64,000 nt of DNA from Sympetrum striolatum (taxonomy: Eukaryota; Arthropoda; Insecta; Odonata; Libellulidae): assembly GCA_947579665.1 (NCBI GenBank), contig CANPUZ010000032.1, positions 806,001 through 870,000 on the forward strand, in the 5' to 3' direction. Shown in pieces: positions 1 to 11,832 of this stretch. Both the position numbers and the translations under genes were made by a program. The notes beneath the pieces were generated by a model. The model saw nothing but the letters and a program-made list of their open reading frames with translations. It was not told the origin of the DNA and made no database searches. How positions within the stretch are numbered: position 1 is the first letter of the stretch; each line of letters starts with the position of its first letter.

Positions 1-1444
1 TCTTATAAAACCCTTCTTTCCTACTTAATATCTTCGGCGCCTATTCCGTTTCTCTTTCACTCTTCCCTTTGCTCTCCGCATTTTGCTGCAACTTTTAATA
101 GTGGTGCAGTTTCGGGTAGAAAATATTCCTTTCTTCTCTTTATTAGGCCTATTCGAGAATCTTTAATTAGTTTACTAATAAGAAATATGTATACCTTAAT
201 GATAATAGTAATAATAAATAATTATTTTTTATATCTTATTAATAATTATATCGAGTTTAACGACTTTTTAGCTAATTCTATGGGTGCATCCAGCGTCTAT
301 AATGAAGATGGTACCTCTGATCACTCGTATTTTAATGGAAAGGAAATCAAATTGCGCATCCAAATTCTGAAGAAAGGTTTACTACGCGAAAGACCAATGG
401 CTATTGACATTGATTCAACGATAGGGTAAATTGATTCACTGATTTCATTATGCATATTAAATATGCGAAGACGACGCGGCATAAATTTAGAATTCACGTG
501 AATAATGGATTTTTGAATAAGCAAAACGAGTGTTGGAGAGTGACGTGGATGGAACGATTTGAAAATAAGCGCTCAATCAACACTTAATTGAAAATTGGTA
601 TGTCTGTATTCAGATTCTGGTAGACCATTTCCTACTTGGGTCGTTCTGTATATATTCATCTATATTAGATTTTTGTTTATTTTTCTTCTATTTTTATTTC
701 GTATAGTCATGTATATTTATTTTAAATTTGTTACATTCTTTGTTTTTCGTTTGTATTCACTTTAAATGGTCTCAAAACTGTTTGTGAATCTTTCTATAAA
801 TAAATATATTTAAATTTTAGTTTTATGTGTGCGACAAGGAGACTTTACGCGGAATTTTATAGTATATCACAATCAATGACATAATTCATGATCGCTGATA
901 CCTCAACCGTTTACATAAACTTGGTAGTTTCATTGGCATGAAGGACATTATAGTGATTTTAATGCATTTTTTATGTATCTTACATATTTATTTATCGTAT
1001 CAAAAACAAAATCGACATTACATGGATTTATAAAAAAATAACTAGAAAATAACGTAGGAGCAAAGGGAAAAAAATTCTTCCCTATCCCAAAATACTACAA
1101 TAAGTATTCCAGTCACCAAGATGAGGTACCGTCGAAAGAGACTCTGTAATGAGAATTGGAACTGGGCTGAAATTTTCTCTCTGCAACCACTTCTGCACAT
1201 CTGCTTCTCTTGACCACCATGGAGACGCCGAAGGGATTCGGGAAGTCATCGGACGCAAAAACCTTCCTTTTGTTGGCCTCTCTCCATCGACTAATCCCTC
1301 CGTCTAGCCCTGGAAAGACCAGAAGGGCGTCCTTTCTTTTCGGCACGTATTTTGTGACCCCTTGCTTGTGGGTGAGAAAAATGTTTATAAAGTGACACAT
1401 GGTCGCACGTGGACCATTTAAAATAATAAACCCATTTCATTTAG
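1..1444. other. AT-rich sequence, no gene recognised
   Basis: Mostly AT-rich with many stop codons on both strands. A more GC-rich patch at about 1110-1400 is open in a frame on each strand (95 codons on minus, 61 on plus, the latter after a ccaccATGG context), but neither translation is recognised and two open frames on opposite strands usually reflect base composition. It could be an old coding fragment; I cannot assign it. Confidence 0.5.
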
Positions 1445-1499
1445 TGTGGCGAATCGGTCTTTCCAAAGGGTCGTTATGAAGTCACTTGCAAACATGTCA
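1445..1499 (+). CDS. candidate internal microexon 1
   Basis: A 55-nt segment preceded by a pyrimidine-rich acceptor (catttag) and followed by a strong donor (gtaagt). Two of three frames are open; the third has a TGA. Read from its first base it gives CGESVFPKGRYEVTCKHV plus one leftover base, which would complete a Lys codon with the first two bases of the candidate exon at 9115. Product not recognised. Splice sites this short arise by chance, so the case rests on agreement with 9115-9174 and 40007-40044. Confidence 0.35.
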
Positions 1500-1670
1500 G
1501 TAAGTTAGTTGTAATTCATATAAATAGTTATAAATAATAAACTTGCCAGTACTTAAGTTATAAATAAATATGTAAAAATAAGTTATATTAATTTCCCGAT
1601 GGTATTATTAGAGTTAGTTACAAATGTATTTCATATATGTCCCCAAAAACGGATTGTTTAAACGTTCTGG

Positions 1671-1840
1671 CCGGGTAACCTAGATGGTTAAGGCAACCTC
1701 CCTGATAGAGAAAGATCACGGGTTCGATTCCCGGCCCTGTCAAACTTTTTTCAAGTCCGTGTTTCCTTGGGAATTTTCCCTGGTGCACGCCCTTATGTGC
1801 AAAGTCATCTAAACCCTTTCCCTGTATGTATTGTATATAA
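1671..1840 (+). repeat. tRNA-derived SINE copy
   Basis: The head resembles a tRNA: an A-box-like stretch (about 1678-1690), then a perfect B box GGTTCGATTCC at 1721-1731 inside a T-arm-like CGGG/CCCG stem. After the tRNA-like part comes a body starting caaacttttttcaagtccg and running through a cttgggaattttccctgg stretch. The same head and body recur at 36883-37095, so this is a dispersed family, not a tRNA gene; no full acceptor stem pairs. A-box plus B-box implies RNA polymerase III transcription of the source copies. Confidence 0.75.
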
Positions 1841-4350
1841 GTTAGTTACAAATCTATTTAATACATACTTAAATATAACTAAATTACTTTTATACAATAT
1901 AATTAAACTTTCTAAGGATAACCCGTATTGCCTTCTTCCTATCTTATCCTTGTATTACGCAAATTTAAAGTCTAAAAATTTTAATATATTTCTCATTTTT
2001 AATATTAGAAGGATATTATTCGTTTGATGGTACAATAGGTAATGGTTAAATTTCCAATAAAATCGTTAATACGTCATGTATGCAAATTTTGTATTGTGAA
2101 TTACCATAATCAATATAATTATAGAATATAAGGACAGTAAAAATATGAATAATAATAATGAGTAGTAAATTAAAATGCCACGTGCGAAGCTTGCCGATAA
2201 AATTTACGAAATCGTCACGAAAAAGACTTAAATATTAATGGTTTTAGCAATTAACTTGAATGATAAAAGAAATCACAGCTGTCATATTCCGTGCGTAAAT
2301 TCTATTTCTACAGAAATTCTCCAAGGATATCCACAGGATAATGAGCACTGGGCATAAAATCATTATTCAAATTACGACATGCCCCTTTGTTTTTGTACCG
2401 ACCGTACTTCACAGCGATCCCTGCTAGTCCCGCGAAATGGCAGTTAAACAAACAGTATTAGTAGCAACAGATGAAGAGTAATTGCACGGAAAACGTAATG
2501 CGAACGCGCCTCGCTATCGGTGGCCATGGGGGCGGAGAGGCACTCGGTCACTGCAAGAAGCGGGTGGGGTTGTTAGGGCGGGAGTGGCTCCGCTCCGCCA
2601 ACGGCTCAGCCCTCGCAAGCAGCGATTGAGGAATATTACATTTTTGTTACCTAAAATTAAGTTTCACCGAAGTAATGCCTTTCTATTATATATTGTGGCG
2701 ATCAAATATACTATGAAAATATAACTTACGAATGTAATTAAATCGCGCCAATTTTCGGGAAAATAAATAAATACGAGTGGGACTCTCGGGCGGAAGGAGA
2801 ACCAAAAAAAGAAATATATTGCACAAGTAGTCGATCATGGATGCACATTTCGACAAGTTAACTTTCATCGTAAAGTGTAAATTATTCTGCGAAATTTGCC
2901 ACCTCTTCAAAAATACCATCGGATGGTTTATATTTATTTCAGAGTAAATTATGAAGCATCCTAATTTATGATTATTCCACTTTGTTTTTGATAAAGTCGC
3001 TGTTTTATGTTCACTTTTCTCATCACAGTTTACGATTTCCGGATAATGTTTCCGTAGAAACCCAGTATTGTTGTTTCCTTATCGGACCATTGTTGCTGCA
3101 TCGTTGAATTCTTTAAACTTAAAAAGCATGAAAATAAACTCTATTACAATCGGCATAATTCGGCAAATCATTTTTGTATTAGCTTATTAATGAAATTTCT
3201 ACCTTTGGTATTTAGAGGTTGCGGATTGCAAGTTGCAAGATAAACTTTTCGGCTAAAGTGCCGAACCCTAAAAAGACGTTGACATCATCCCCATCGGCGT
3301 AATTCAATCCAGGAAATGCTTCCCGAAAAAGAACGCTTCCTTAGCTGCCGTGACTTTCGTTTTCGGACTTATTTTTAAGTCTTAGAAAAGCTTTTTTCGT
3401 TTTCTTTCCGTGGGTCGTCTTCTTCCCTGATAAAGATGTTCCCTTTACTTTGCTAGTTCTCGGAGGATGGTTTTTTCGGGGGTCATCCAGAGGGACTGCG
3501 AGGAGCGGAAAATTCTTCTCTCGAGTGAATGTTTTTCTCCGCAGTCGATTCCGTGAAAACAGATTTTACAATTTAGTATTTAGATCTTGCCAGAGCACCA
3601 TCGGTTTGCTCATTGGATGGTAGTTGGTCAATTTTAGTAAATAATTAAAGCTTCGACGAAATTAGTTATTTGCTTGGTTGCTTCGATGAAGGAGCTAAGA
3701 GCTCTTGATATTGTATACATCCAACGAATCCATTTGTTAAGGGAATTGAAATACCACAGTTACTTGATGAATATGTGGGATTCTTTCTCTTTGTTTTATG
3801 TGTTTTATCTGAGATCCTATGTACATAATCTAGAAAAATATTAATGCTGTGAATTTGGCGCATGTTTTTAAAAACGGGAGGGTTTATTGTTTTGTAGGAA
3901 TTGGTTAGGTTGAAGGTTATTCCACGGAACCTAGAAGATGGACTTATTTAAGACTGAGTTACCTTTAAATGCTAAGAAATTGTGAATCTTTACTCAATTT
4001 GAGTATATTTATCTTATAGAAATTACGTTGCTTTTTACATACCCAATTATTTAATGAGTTCCAATATAATTGTTTTTATCCAATAATGCATTTCTAATGT
4101 CCACAATGCACTTGGAACTTGCCATGAATTCCGTACGAGACAATATTCACCGGTGACACGAAACACCGGCAGCGAATTGTCGTGTCTTTGCATCCCTTCC
4201 CTACTGTGGCCACTCATAGTGCCGATCTCATTCACCATCAATTGGTGAGGGATCGGCGTTAAGAATAAGAGGGCGTTTCGGAAACGACATCGGACTAACA
4301 ATAAGTATATAACAATAAGTATTAAAAGAATAATAATAAGCTATTCTTAT
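1841..4350. other. AT-rich sequence, no gene recognised
   Basis: No coding region is recognised. A GC-rich patch at about 2480-2640 (gggcgg and ctccgctccgcc motifs) stands out against the surroundings and could be an old element or promoter-like CpG patch, but has no recognisable coding or element signature. Confidence 0.5.
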
Positions 4351-4359
4351 TGTACAGGA

Positions 4360-4580
4360 AAATGCATGGATTCAGCAACCGAATTGGTCGTCAGTGGGAA
4401 TGGTTGTTTACGACCTCAAAATTTATAGAAATATATCGCGTATTTTGTCGAAATTCTGGAATCTTTTCCGTTGTTATGGTGTCTCGACTCTTTAGGACTG
4501 TTCCTTCTAATTAAATTCTGCAAAAGAAATAAAACCTGGGACCGATAAAAGTGAGGTTTACTAATTCTTTATGGGAATTC
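4360..4580 (+). repeat. dispersed repeat family D, copy 1
   Basis: Shares the segment ttggtcgtcag(t/g)gg..tggttgtttac and the later attctgcaaaagaaa block with 42690-42975 in the same order and strand, and part of it with 5470-5740. Diverged, non-coding, no terminal repeats seen. Probably an old transposon fragment of unknown class. Confidence 0.5.
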
Positions 4581-5469
4581 ATCAGAGCGATCTCTCTTCG
4601 AACCCTGAAAGAATATCAAAAATAAAAAGGAGAAAATAGCGAACGGCGTTGACTCCAATCGGAGACAAACGCAGGGTACTCACTTATAAATGCACAGAAT
4701 TTCTGCTTTATTTAGATTGGATTATAACTGACCGAAATCAAACATGTCTTCTGCAAAGGCAACCAAAAGTTTCTTCATTACTATATATGAAGCTACACTC
4801 CAGACTCATTCGTACAGTTTCCTGGGCATATTTAATCGAGCTAGAAGGCTGAAATTTACAGGGTAGGATTACAATTCACAGTCAGGACTGGAAAGAATCG
4901 AAAAACCCCAGATTTTGTCCTAGGTTTCAGCCCAGAGAGGATTATATTTTTCAATGGGATTAAAGAAACTATAAATGGCCATGCAGAACAAATTTATTTC
5001 GTATGTTAAAATATGAAAAAGTACGCGTTACAGCAGTGATACTTATATTATGTATAAAATATCAAAGTTTTCTACCATTTCAAATGGTAGGATATTGCAC
5101 CTACCTAAATTGAATTACGAATATGTTCCCAAAATGTGCTTTTTGACATAGATGAGACCTTAAGATGAGCTGATAAGTGATCCCTGATCTTGGTGATTAC
5201 TTCTTTATGTATGTCCTCCTTTTAAACATTAGGCGAATTGTCCCTAACGACAAGACAACGAAATATCACGTCAATAGCAATGTAAGCATGAGTCATTCGG
5301 AATTTTATTCACAAAGAAAATTTTAAACTTATATAATAGAAGGTATGGGAATTATTTGTAACAATATGTAGCTGAATTTCATTTTCCAAAGTTTTCGAAT
5401 TCTTTATTTGCCACAAAATCTCTTCACCGTTTACTTAAGAGCTGATCTTTCCCGTATATTCGTTCGACA

Positions 5470-5740
5470 GTTTAGCAATCAAATTTGTCGTTAGGGAGTT
5501 GTTTATGCCCACAAAATTGAAAGCAATTTCCTATACATTCTCTCAATTTCGACTCGGATATGATATTTTATGACCAAAATAAGAATCTTTATTCAATTTC
5601 TTTTTTTGGTACTAATGTTGTTTTCGTACGACCATTATTTCACATTTCATTATGCGAAACAAAAAAGTGCCTGCAATCGATCAAAATGACATTTACGTGC
5701 ATTTCTAATGATTTACACGACCGAAATTCAAACGTCAGTA
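5470..5740 (+). repeat. dispersed repeat family D, copy 2
   Basis: Matches the 42690-42975 copy over a block reading roughly gatatt..acgac..aataag..tctttatt.aatt..ttttggtact, followed by the ccattatttc and gcgaaacaaaaaagtgcctgcaa region. Lower similarity than copy 1. No coding content. Confidence 0.45.
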
Positions 5741-5796
5741 TATCAAATGATATCCTCAAGGGGTTATACTATAACTAATTCCTTAATGATATACTA

Positions 5797-6072
5797 AGGG
5801 GTCTCCAAGCTTTTCAGCCCGAGGGCCGCATTAACTATGAAACACCAGTTTGGGAGCCGACTACACACTCGAGGTCCAAATAAAAAAACATAGATGTTGT
5901 TCTTAGTTATTAATGTAATATTATTAAATATGATAATTATTATATTTTAATTCTGTAGAAAAATTACGTCCACGTAAGCGGCGGCTGATCTTTGCCGGTT
6001 ACGCGTAAATTACCTTGATTCTTTTCCGTAGATAAAAAGGTCTCCACCCGGTCGTAGTTTGGAGACCCCTAG
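5797..6072. mobile_element. hAT-type MITE remnant
   Basis: Starts aggggtctccaagcttttca and ends with the inverted gtttggagacccct; the internal gagggccgcatt string next to the terminus is typical of the hAT termini that begin CAGGGGTCTCCAA. Only about 276 bp, with no transposase, so non-autonomous. No clean 8-bp target duplication is visible; both termini have lost the canonical CA/TG ends. Confidence 0.65.
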
Positions 6073-6231
6073 TCTAGCTGGTCGCTGATTGGCCTACTGC
6101 GAATCGAAGAATGCTTTCTTTCTTTCAATGCTTGTTTTTCACTTCCGTTGGAATCGTTTCGTTTCTGGGTTAGGAACTAATATGCAAGTTAAACCCAATT
6201 AAGTGAAATTAAATTAATATGTGAGTGACTG

Positions 6232-6535
6232 AGCAGTGTGACCGAAATGATCGAAGCCCTCGGCTGGAAATCTCTTACGCAAAGAAGAACTGAGAATAGG
6301 CAAGGATCATTCGAGAAATTTTTAAACAGTGATTTACATGACGAAATAAGAGACGTCGTAATCCCAACTCTCAACGAAGGCGATTTTCAGACGACAAAAA
6401 GATTTCGCGAGATAATAGCGAGAGGCCTTTTTCGGTCCCTCTTTTCGGATAGCATAAGGTGCGCGAGAACATTATTTAGGTAGTTTGGTGTTTCACACCC
6501 CCTGCCATACGGCTCGTGGGGTACTTATGTAAATG
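6232..6535 (+). pseudogene. LINE ORF2 C-terminal fragment
   Basis: The frame from 6238 reads ALGWKSLTQRRTENRQ followed by a hydrophilic stretch and ARGLFRSLFSDSIR. This matches the pattern at the end of CR1/Jockey-type LINE ORF2 proteins (LGW.SL..RR...R, then a SFFPRTI-like segment). The following fttcacaccccctgcc..cggctcgtgggg region is like the 3' ends of such elements. The reverse transcriptase and endonuclease are absent, so this is a 5'-truncated insertion, the usual fate of LINE copies. Confidence 0.55.
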
Positions 6536-6539
6536 TTTA

Positions 6540-9114
6540 AAAGGACGCAATCACGTAGTTAATACAGTTTACAACTGTCAGTTTCCTCTAAAGAGCCCCG
6601 AGTTGCCACTATCAATGAGGACAACAGCAACCAATAGCAGCTTTGATAAAATTTTAGATCAAGTCGGAGCTTTATAATCAGATTCCCGCTTTTGAGGAAC
6701 CCAGTTTTCAGTTCAATGCGCCTAAATTTAATTTCTATCTTATGTGATTCAAATCAATATGCAAATATTGCTTCGATGCTTTCCTTACGGAGAGTTATTG
6801 GCAACGGATTATTAAATAAATAGATATGCAGATACATAAATACATAAACGTATACCTAACATATTCCTATGGAATATCAACTAGATAAAATATTTCACAC
6901 TGCTAAATGTATTCATTACGACTAAAGAGCATTTCTCTAGCAACAACTATTCACACAATAAAACACATTTGTTGCCTAGCTACTATAATTTACCATTACA
7001 ATACAATCTATGCAAACAAAGCGAATCATACCTCTCTCCACAACTTTAAATATTTTAACTAAGAGGATCAACTCAAAGCTAAAACATACTCAAAATAGCT
7101 TATTTTCCACAATCTGTGATTACGACCTAAAATAACTATCTGTAAATATCGCCGTCCTAAAATTGCGCTAAATGAATTAACCATAACCCAATCTTATAAT
7201 GGCGGACAGCAAAAGATATGCATCAGAAATTGTTGGGTTTAGAATTTCGAACAGTATCGTATCAGTATTGGATATTGATGGGGTATTTCAGACACCAGCC
7301 CTTTCGCGCCTGTTGTCGTGTACATACAAGACGAACGATTTTGCTATGCAAAAGAAAGAACGTCTCGTATCCACGAAGCAGGCAGAAATGGTCAGTGGGT
7401 GCGTGAGCGCGGGATTTCCGTCCCTTTCCTTGGCAAGCTCGTGGGGGTTCGTAGGTCAATGGGTACAGTGCCGGTCGCAGCATGGGCCTGCCGGAAACAA
7501 TATATATTTGCACTCGTTTTGCCAATAAATTAATTTTGTGATTATTGTTAATATTGCATTGTAAATTATATCCTCGTCTTACGCTGATAATGTACAACTT
7601 TTAAACGTAACTCTAGAGTTAATATTAACATCTTTAGTTTACTTTCATAAGAAAATTCGGATACGCAAAAATACTCTCATTAGGTTCATTTCAGATAGCA
7701 TCTTTGACTATCCAAAGCCCGGATGTAAAAGAGGGATGGAAAATATTTTTTGTTTTTAATACATTGAAACCATGTGGAAGTAGTTACGTAAATATTAACA
7801 CTAGAACTTTGTTTAAAAGTTGTACATCTTTAGCGCAAGACATTGCTTACATTTTCAATGTTAGATTGACAAAAATCACAACAAATAATCATTTGCCGAA
7901 AAACATTTAGTTTCAGACAATGACTCCGACGCCCGGTCGCATCCGGATGATAGCCCCCCACGGGGTTTATGCGGAAAGGGTCAGAAATCCCGGGGCTGAG
8001 GACTCAAAAAAGGTCTAATTTTTACCTGAGGGCACCAACTCTCAAAAATGTCTCCGTATATCAGGATAGAATTTCTCCTCGAGTCCTACGGCAGACACTT
8101 AACGCTGAGGCCGCCGTTAAGTGTTTAATGAGATAATTTTGCAAATTTCTTCTTTTTGCATTTGTATCCGCCAATTTCTGCTCGTTCTGTTGCTGCGGAG
8201 TGTTGTTGAAATATCGAATCCTAAGAAGAACTCCGCTCAATTTAGATGAAGAATTAAAGATTAAGCAGTTTTCGTTAGGACAGAATTCGATCGACGAATG
8301 TTAAGAAAAGTTAATTTATTTGTTTTCTTGCAATTGTAGCAGAAGTGCATTTCCCCCGTCTATTTATCGCTACGTTCCAATCGGATTTATGACATACATA
8401 AATAGAATAGGAGAAAGTTAGGATAAAGTTAATTATTTTAGATTAATTTACTATCTCTGGATATCTGAAGCAATCGCTAACATATGCGTGCCAAAAGTTT
8501 CATCGAATCCTCGACATATTATTTACTTGCCCGCTATAATTGTTTCGTACGTTGATGATTACTCTTCACAATAACATTAGAGTTCGTTACTATGGGTTTG
8601 TTTACATGGCAAACAATGCAATGCAAAGCGTCTGTCACTCTCTTGCTATAGATTGAGCTCTGGCTGATTGATAAGGTTTAAAATGTTTTTTCTTTCTTTT
8701 TTACTGCATTTGTCTTCTGAATTTGTTTTCTTTTGTGTATAGTAATAATATTTGGAATTCACTGTTACTTTTTAAGTTTCCACTGTTTAAATTTGTGGTC
8801 TTTATTCTTATTAATCGTTTGTGTGTTCTTTTGCTCTTCATTCGTTTTTTTTTTTGATTTTGAGGAGGAAATGTGGAGAAAGTCACCTTCGAAATTATTA
8901 AAGAATGTATGAACACAGTTGAATTTTCTGACATATTCATTTTAATTGATGGTTGACCAATTTCAAAGATCGACTAAATCATTTACAGATTTCAATTTAC
9001 ATAGAAACTATAAATAAAATAATAAATAATAAATAAATATAATAAAATATCATTCAAATAATATAAATTCATGGAAACATATTCCACTAATTTGTGGAAA
9101 ATTTTATGTTTCAG
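6540..9114. other. no gene recognised; small hairpin at 8095-8124
   Basis: AT-rich, with two GC-richer patches (about 7380-7500 and 7925-8110). Neither yields a recognisable protein, and overlapping frames are open on both strands in the first. A hairpin with 10-bp perfect arms (acacttaacg / cgttaagtgt) and a GC-rich 10-nt loop lies at 8095-8124. Confidence 0.45.
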
Positions 9115-9174
9115 AAACGGGGGACCTCATCCAGCCCAAAGCTGCCTTTTCTACCCTCATTGGAACAAACAATG
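9115..9174 (+). CDS. candidate internal microexon 2
   Basis: A 60-nt GC-richer segment in very AT-rich surroundings, with acceptor atgtttcag and donor gtaagt. In phase 1 it reads TGDLIQPKAAFSTLIGTNN with a base left at each end, so it is a symmetric cassette-type exon. All three frames are open, so the frame depends on its neighbours. Phase agrees with the candidates at 1445-1499 and 40007-40044. Not recognised by family. Confidence 0.4.
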
Positions 9175-10080
9175 GTAAGTAAATTGTTTACTGTTCAAAT
9201 TATTTCACTTTGAAAACTCATTTTTTACTTTACAAATAATGCTACACCGGAAATCGTAACGGAAATATTAGCTTCAAGTTTACCTCGTGGATAAACTCAT
9301 TTTTCTGCATTCAATTTCGATTGATAACCTATTTTTTCATTTGCATTCCAAAGATCGCCATACCAAACGATTTTTATACAAAGGGAATTATTTGACGATA
9401 AATTTGAAAAATCCGGTTTACAAGTCCCAACTTACCGTTTCATCTTTTGGAAGTAGAATCACTTCTGCGTCAATAATTCAATCCCTTGCCGAATCTTGTC
9501 CAGCATAGTCAAGCCCTGTCTACGCACTACAAGTAGCATAATCCAATTTATCCAATCAGATTAACTATACACAATTATACCGGGTTTGCAAGTTACAAGA
9601 TTTGTCGTACGATTTGTCTTATCGGGAGTTGTACGATAAATTGTAATGTATAAACCGGCATAATAGTCTATCGACTAAACAAAAACATTCCCCGACCAAG
9701 TATATTCATATTTTCACTTCTATTACGTTATATATCTCTCGAATTTTTCCCCAGCATCGATCCGAATTCGCAGTTATGATAAGATGCCGTCGAATGCCAT
9801 TCGAAAAGGGGCATTTATTCTCGTTTCTAGGTCTCAATGGAACTCGCAGTTTCCTCGGATGCGGAAGGCATAGCGGCGGAGAATTTAACGAGGGAAACTT
9901 CTTTGTTCCCGTCGCGATATTTTAAATCGAAAACGTCTCGTAATGTAACATTCCCGCTGAGGGACGAGATCGAGCAACAGGCAGTGGGATTTCTTGCGAC
10001 CTTTACTCCTGCAAGCGCTCTACAGAGATCTCTGAATAACGCCTTATAAGAATCTTAGTAATTTAAGATTCGTCTGCAAC
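9175..10080. other. no gene recognised
   Basis: AT-rich up to about 9800. From 9837 to 10049 a 70-codon frame beginning MELAVSSDAEGIAAEN lies directly after a ttctag-like acceptor. It has balanced codon usage but no recognised homology, and sits just upstream of the LINE. It may be an exon or an older element fragment. Confidence 0.35.
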
Positions 10081-10190
10081 CGAGTGAACATTAACTCAAA
10101 TCAATTACAAGTCGAGGAGCCACATCTCACAGCGCGGGAGCGCCTACCGGCCCGGAGGGGATTGATGGTAACCCCATCCATCATCCCATC

Positions 10191-11832
10191 ATGAGCACCT
10201 CCACGTCTTCAAGACGGTCGCGTTCTCCTTCGAGAACACGCCCAAAACAACAACAGACAGTAGCCAATAGCAATAGACACGCCGGGCCTTTGAATACCAG
10301 CTCCGTCCACGCATCAGAGACCACACCAATCCCAATTCCTGCAACTAGCGGACAAAAAAAGCCTTCACGCAACGCCTCAATCAGGACCGCTCCTCCGACT
10401 CCCGGACGAGGGAGAAACAACTCTTCTGAGGAGTCCTACAGCTCCTCAGACATGGAAGAAGATTACATCCCATCCTTTATCGAGGAGAAGACCGCAACCA
10501 TGGACGACCCGGAACAGACAGCAGCCAGCCTCTTAACTGGACTAACGAAATTGAAGAACCGCATCCCCCCTCACCGCTGGAATGCTATCATCCAGCATCA
10601 TACGGTAAGTGGCGCCTTCACCTCGGTGTCGCCCTCTCCAGCCCCAACCGAAAATGTCAGCGGAAGTGGTTTCAAAACGGTATCCCACAAACGTAAATAC
10701 CCGAGTCATTCTAATTCACCTCCGGACCCGATACCCCTCAAAAATCGATTCGATCCCATCCATAATGACTATATCCCCCGCCCGCCAGCTGAACCATCCG
10801 CGCCCACCACCCCAAAACCTAAACCGAAAATACCCTCTGTCAAAATAATGTACGATCGCAACTGGTCGAAAACATTAAATGGCATTATCAAGGCCACCGC
10901 CATGCCGCCAGTCTGCCAAATGGCTGGCAGTAATGTAATCCTAGTAAAAAAACCAAACAATCGAAGACTATACTAAGTGCTTGCACTACTTAAAGCAAAA
11001 TAACATTGAGTTTTTTACGTATCAAATACCTAACCAAAAGAACCAGGATTATGTTGTAAGAAACCTCCCCGCTAACACGGACCCTGACGCCATAAAAGAA
11101 GCCCTGATTGAAAAGGGACTTCCTGTAATTAACGTCTTACAATTGTTTACCACTAAACCCACCATAGCCGAAAAACTAGCCGGTTCAACCTCGGGAAACA
11201 AAAGACCCTGCCCAGTATTTAAAATAACCACCGAACATCTAGAGGAGCCTAATAGAATCAAAAGCATAACCAGCCTATTACAACTAAGAGTCCAGATATC
11301 CGACTTCATTCGGCCAAAGATACCGACGCAATGCATGAGATGTCAGCGGATCGGGCACACAAAAAATTTTTGCCATCTATCCTACAACTGTGTCAAATGC
11401 GGAGGACCCCATCCAACTCAAGATTGCAAAAAATCAAAAGAAGACGACGCGCAATGCTTCAATTGTAAACAAATACATCCGGCCAATTACCGAGGTTGTC
11501 AAGCTTTCATCGTGGCAAAACAGGCCCTTTTAAACCGCAATAAACTCGCGTCGAGTACTAATCTCCCCACCTCCACTCAAAACTTCCCACCCCTACCGGC
11601 TCCGTCATACAGCCAAGTTCTCTCTGCCCGCACGACCCCTCCCCCCTCCACCTCTAATCCCAATCAGCCTCTCCTTACGCAGGAAACAACCACTTCATAT
11701 AATGACTTAAATGAAACCCAAGACCTAATACATTGGACCATAAATATTATCACTAAAATCAAAAATCTCCCCACGATACAAGAAAAAAAATTATTTATTT
11801 TGACCAAAATTTTGCAAATTCATGGGATATAA
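10191..11832 (+). pseudogene. LINE ORF1, gag-like nucleic-acid-binding protein
   Basis: Packages element RNA in related Jockey elements. The first 260 codons are Ser/Pro-rich and low complexity, as usual. After codon ~250 the frame moves: reading continues from about 10950 in the next frame, consistent with one extra A in an AAAAAAA run, and stays open to TAA at 11830. The second part has an RRM-like/PRE_C2HC region (YVVRNLPANTDPDAIKEAL) and three adjacent zinc knuckles at about 11334-11510 (CMRCQRIGHTKNFC, CVKCGGPHPTQDC, CFNCKQIHPANYRGC). Total about 547 residues when the shift is ignored, a normal length. The start at ATG 10191 follows a GC-rich leader. Confidence 0.85.

Noticed and set aside
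1113..1400. Minus-strand 95-codon gene
   Set aside because: The opposite strand is also open and neither product is recognised; more likely compositional.
1671..1741. Functional tRNA
   Set aside because: Has A and B boxes but acceptor ends do not pair, and the family body downstream marks it as a SINE.
5797..6072. 8-bp target duplication for the hAT-type MITE
   Set aside because: Flanks atatacta and agtctagc do not match.
7199..7597. Host gene from four overlapping open frames
   Set aside because: Frames are open on both strands in a GC-rich patch; none is recognised and no splice structure fits.
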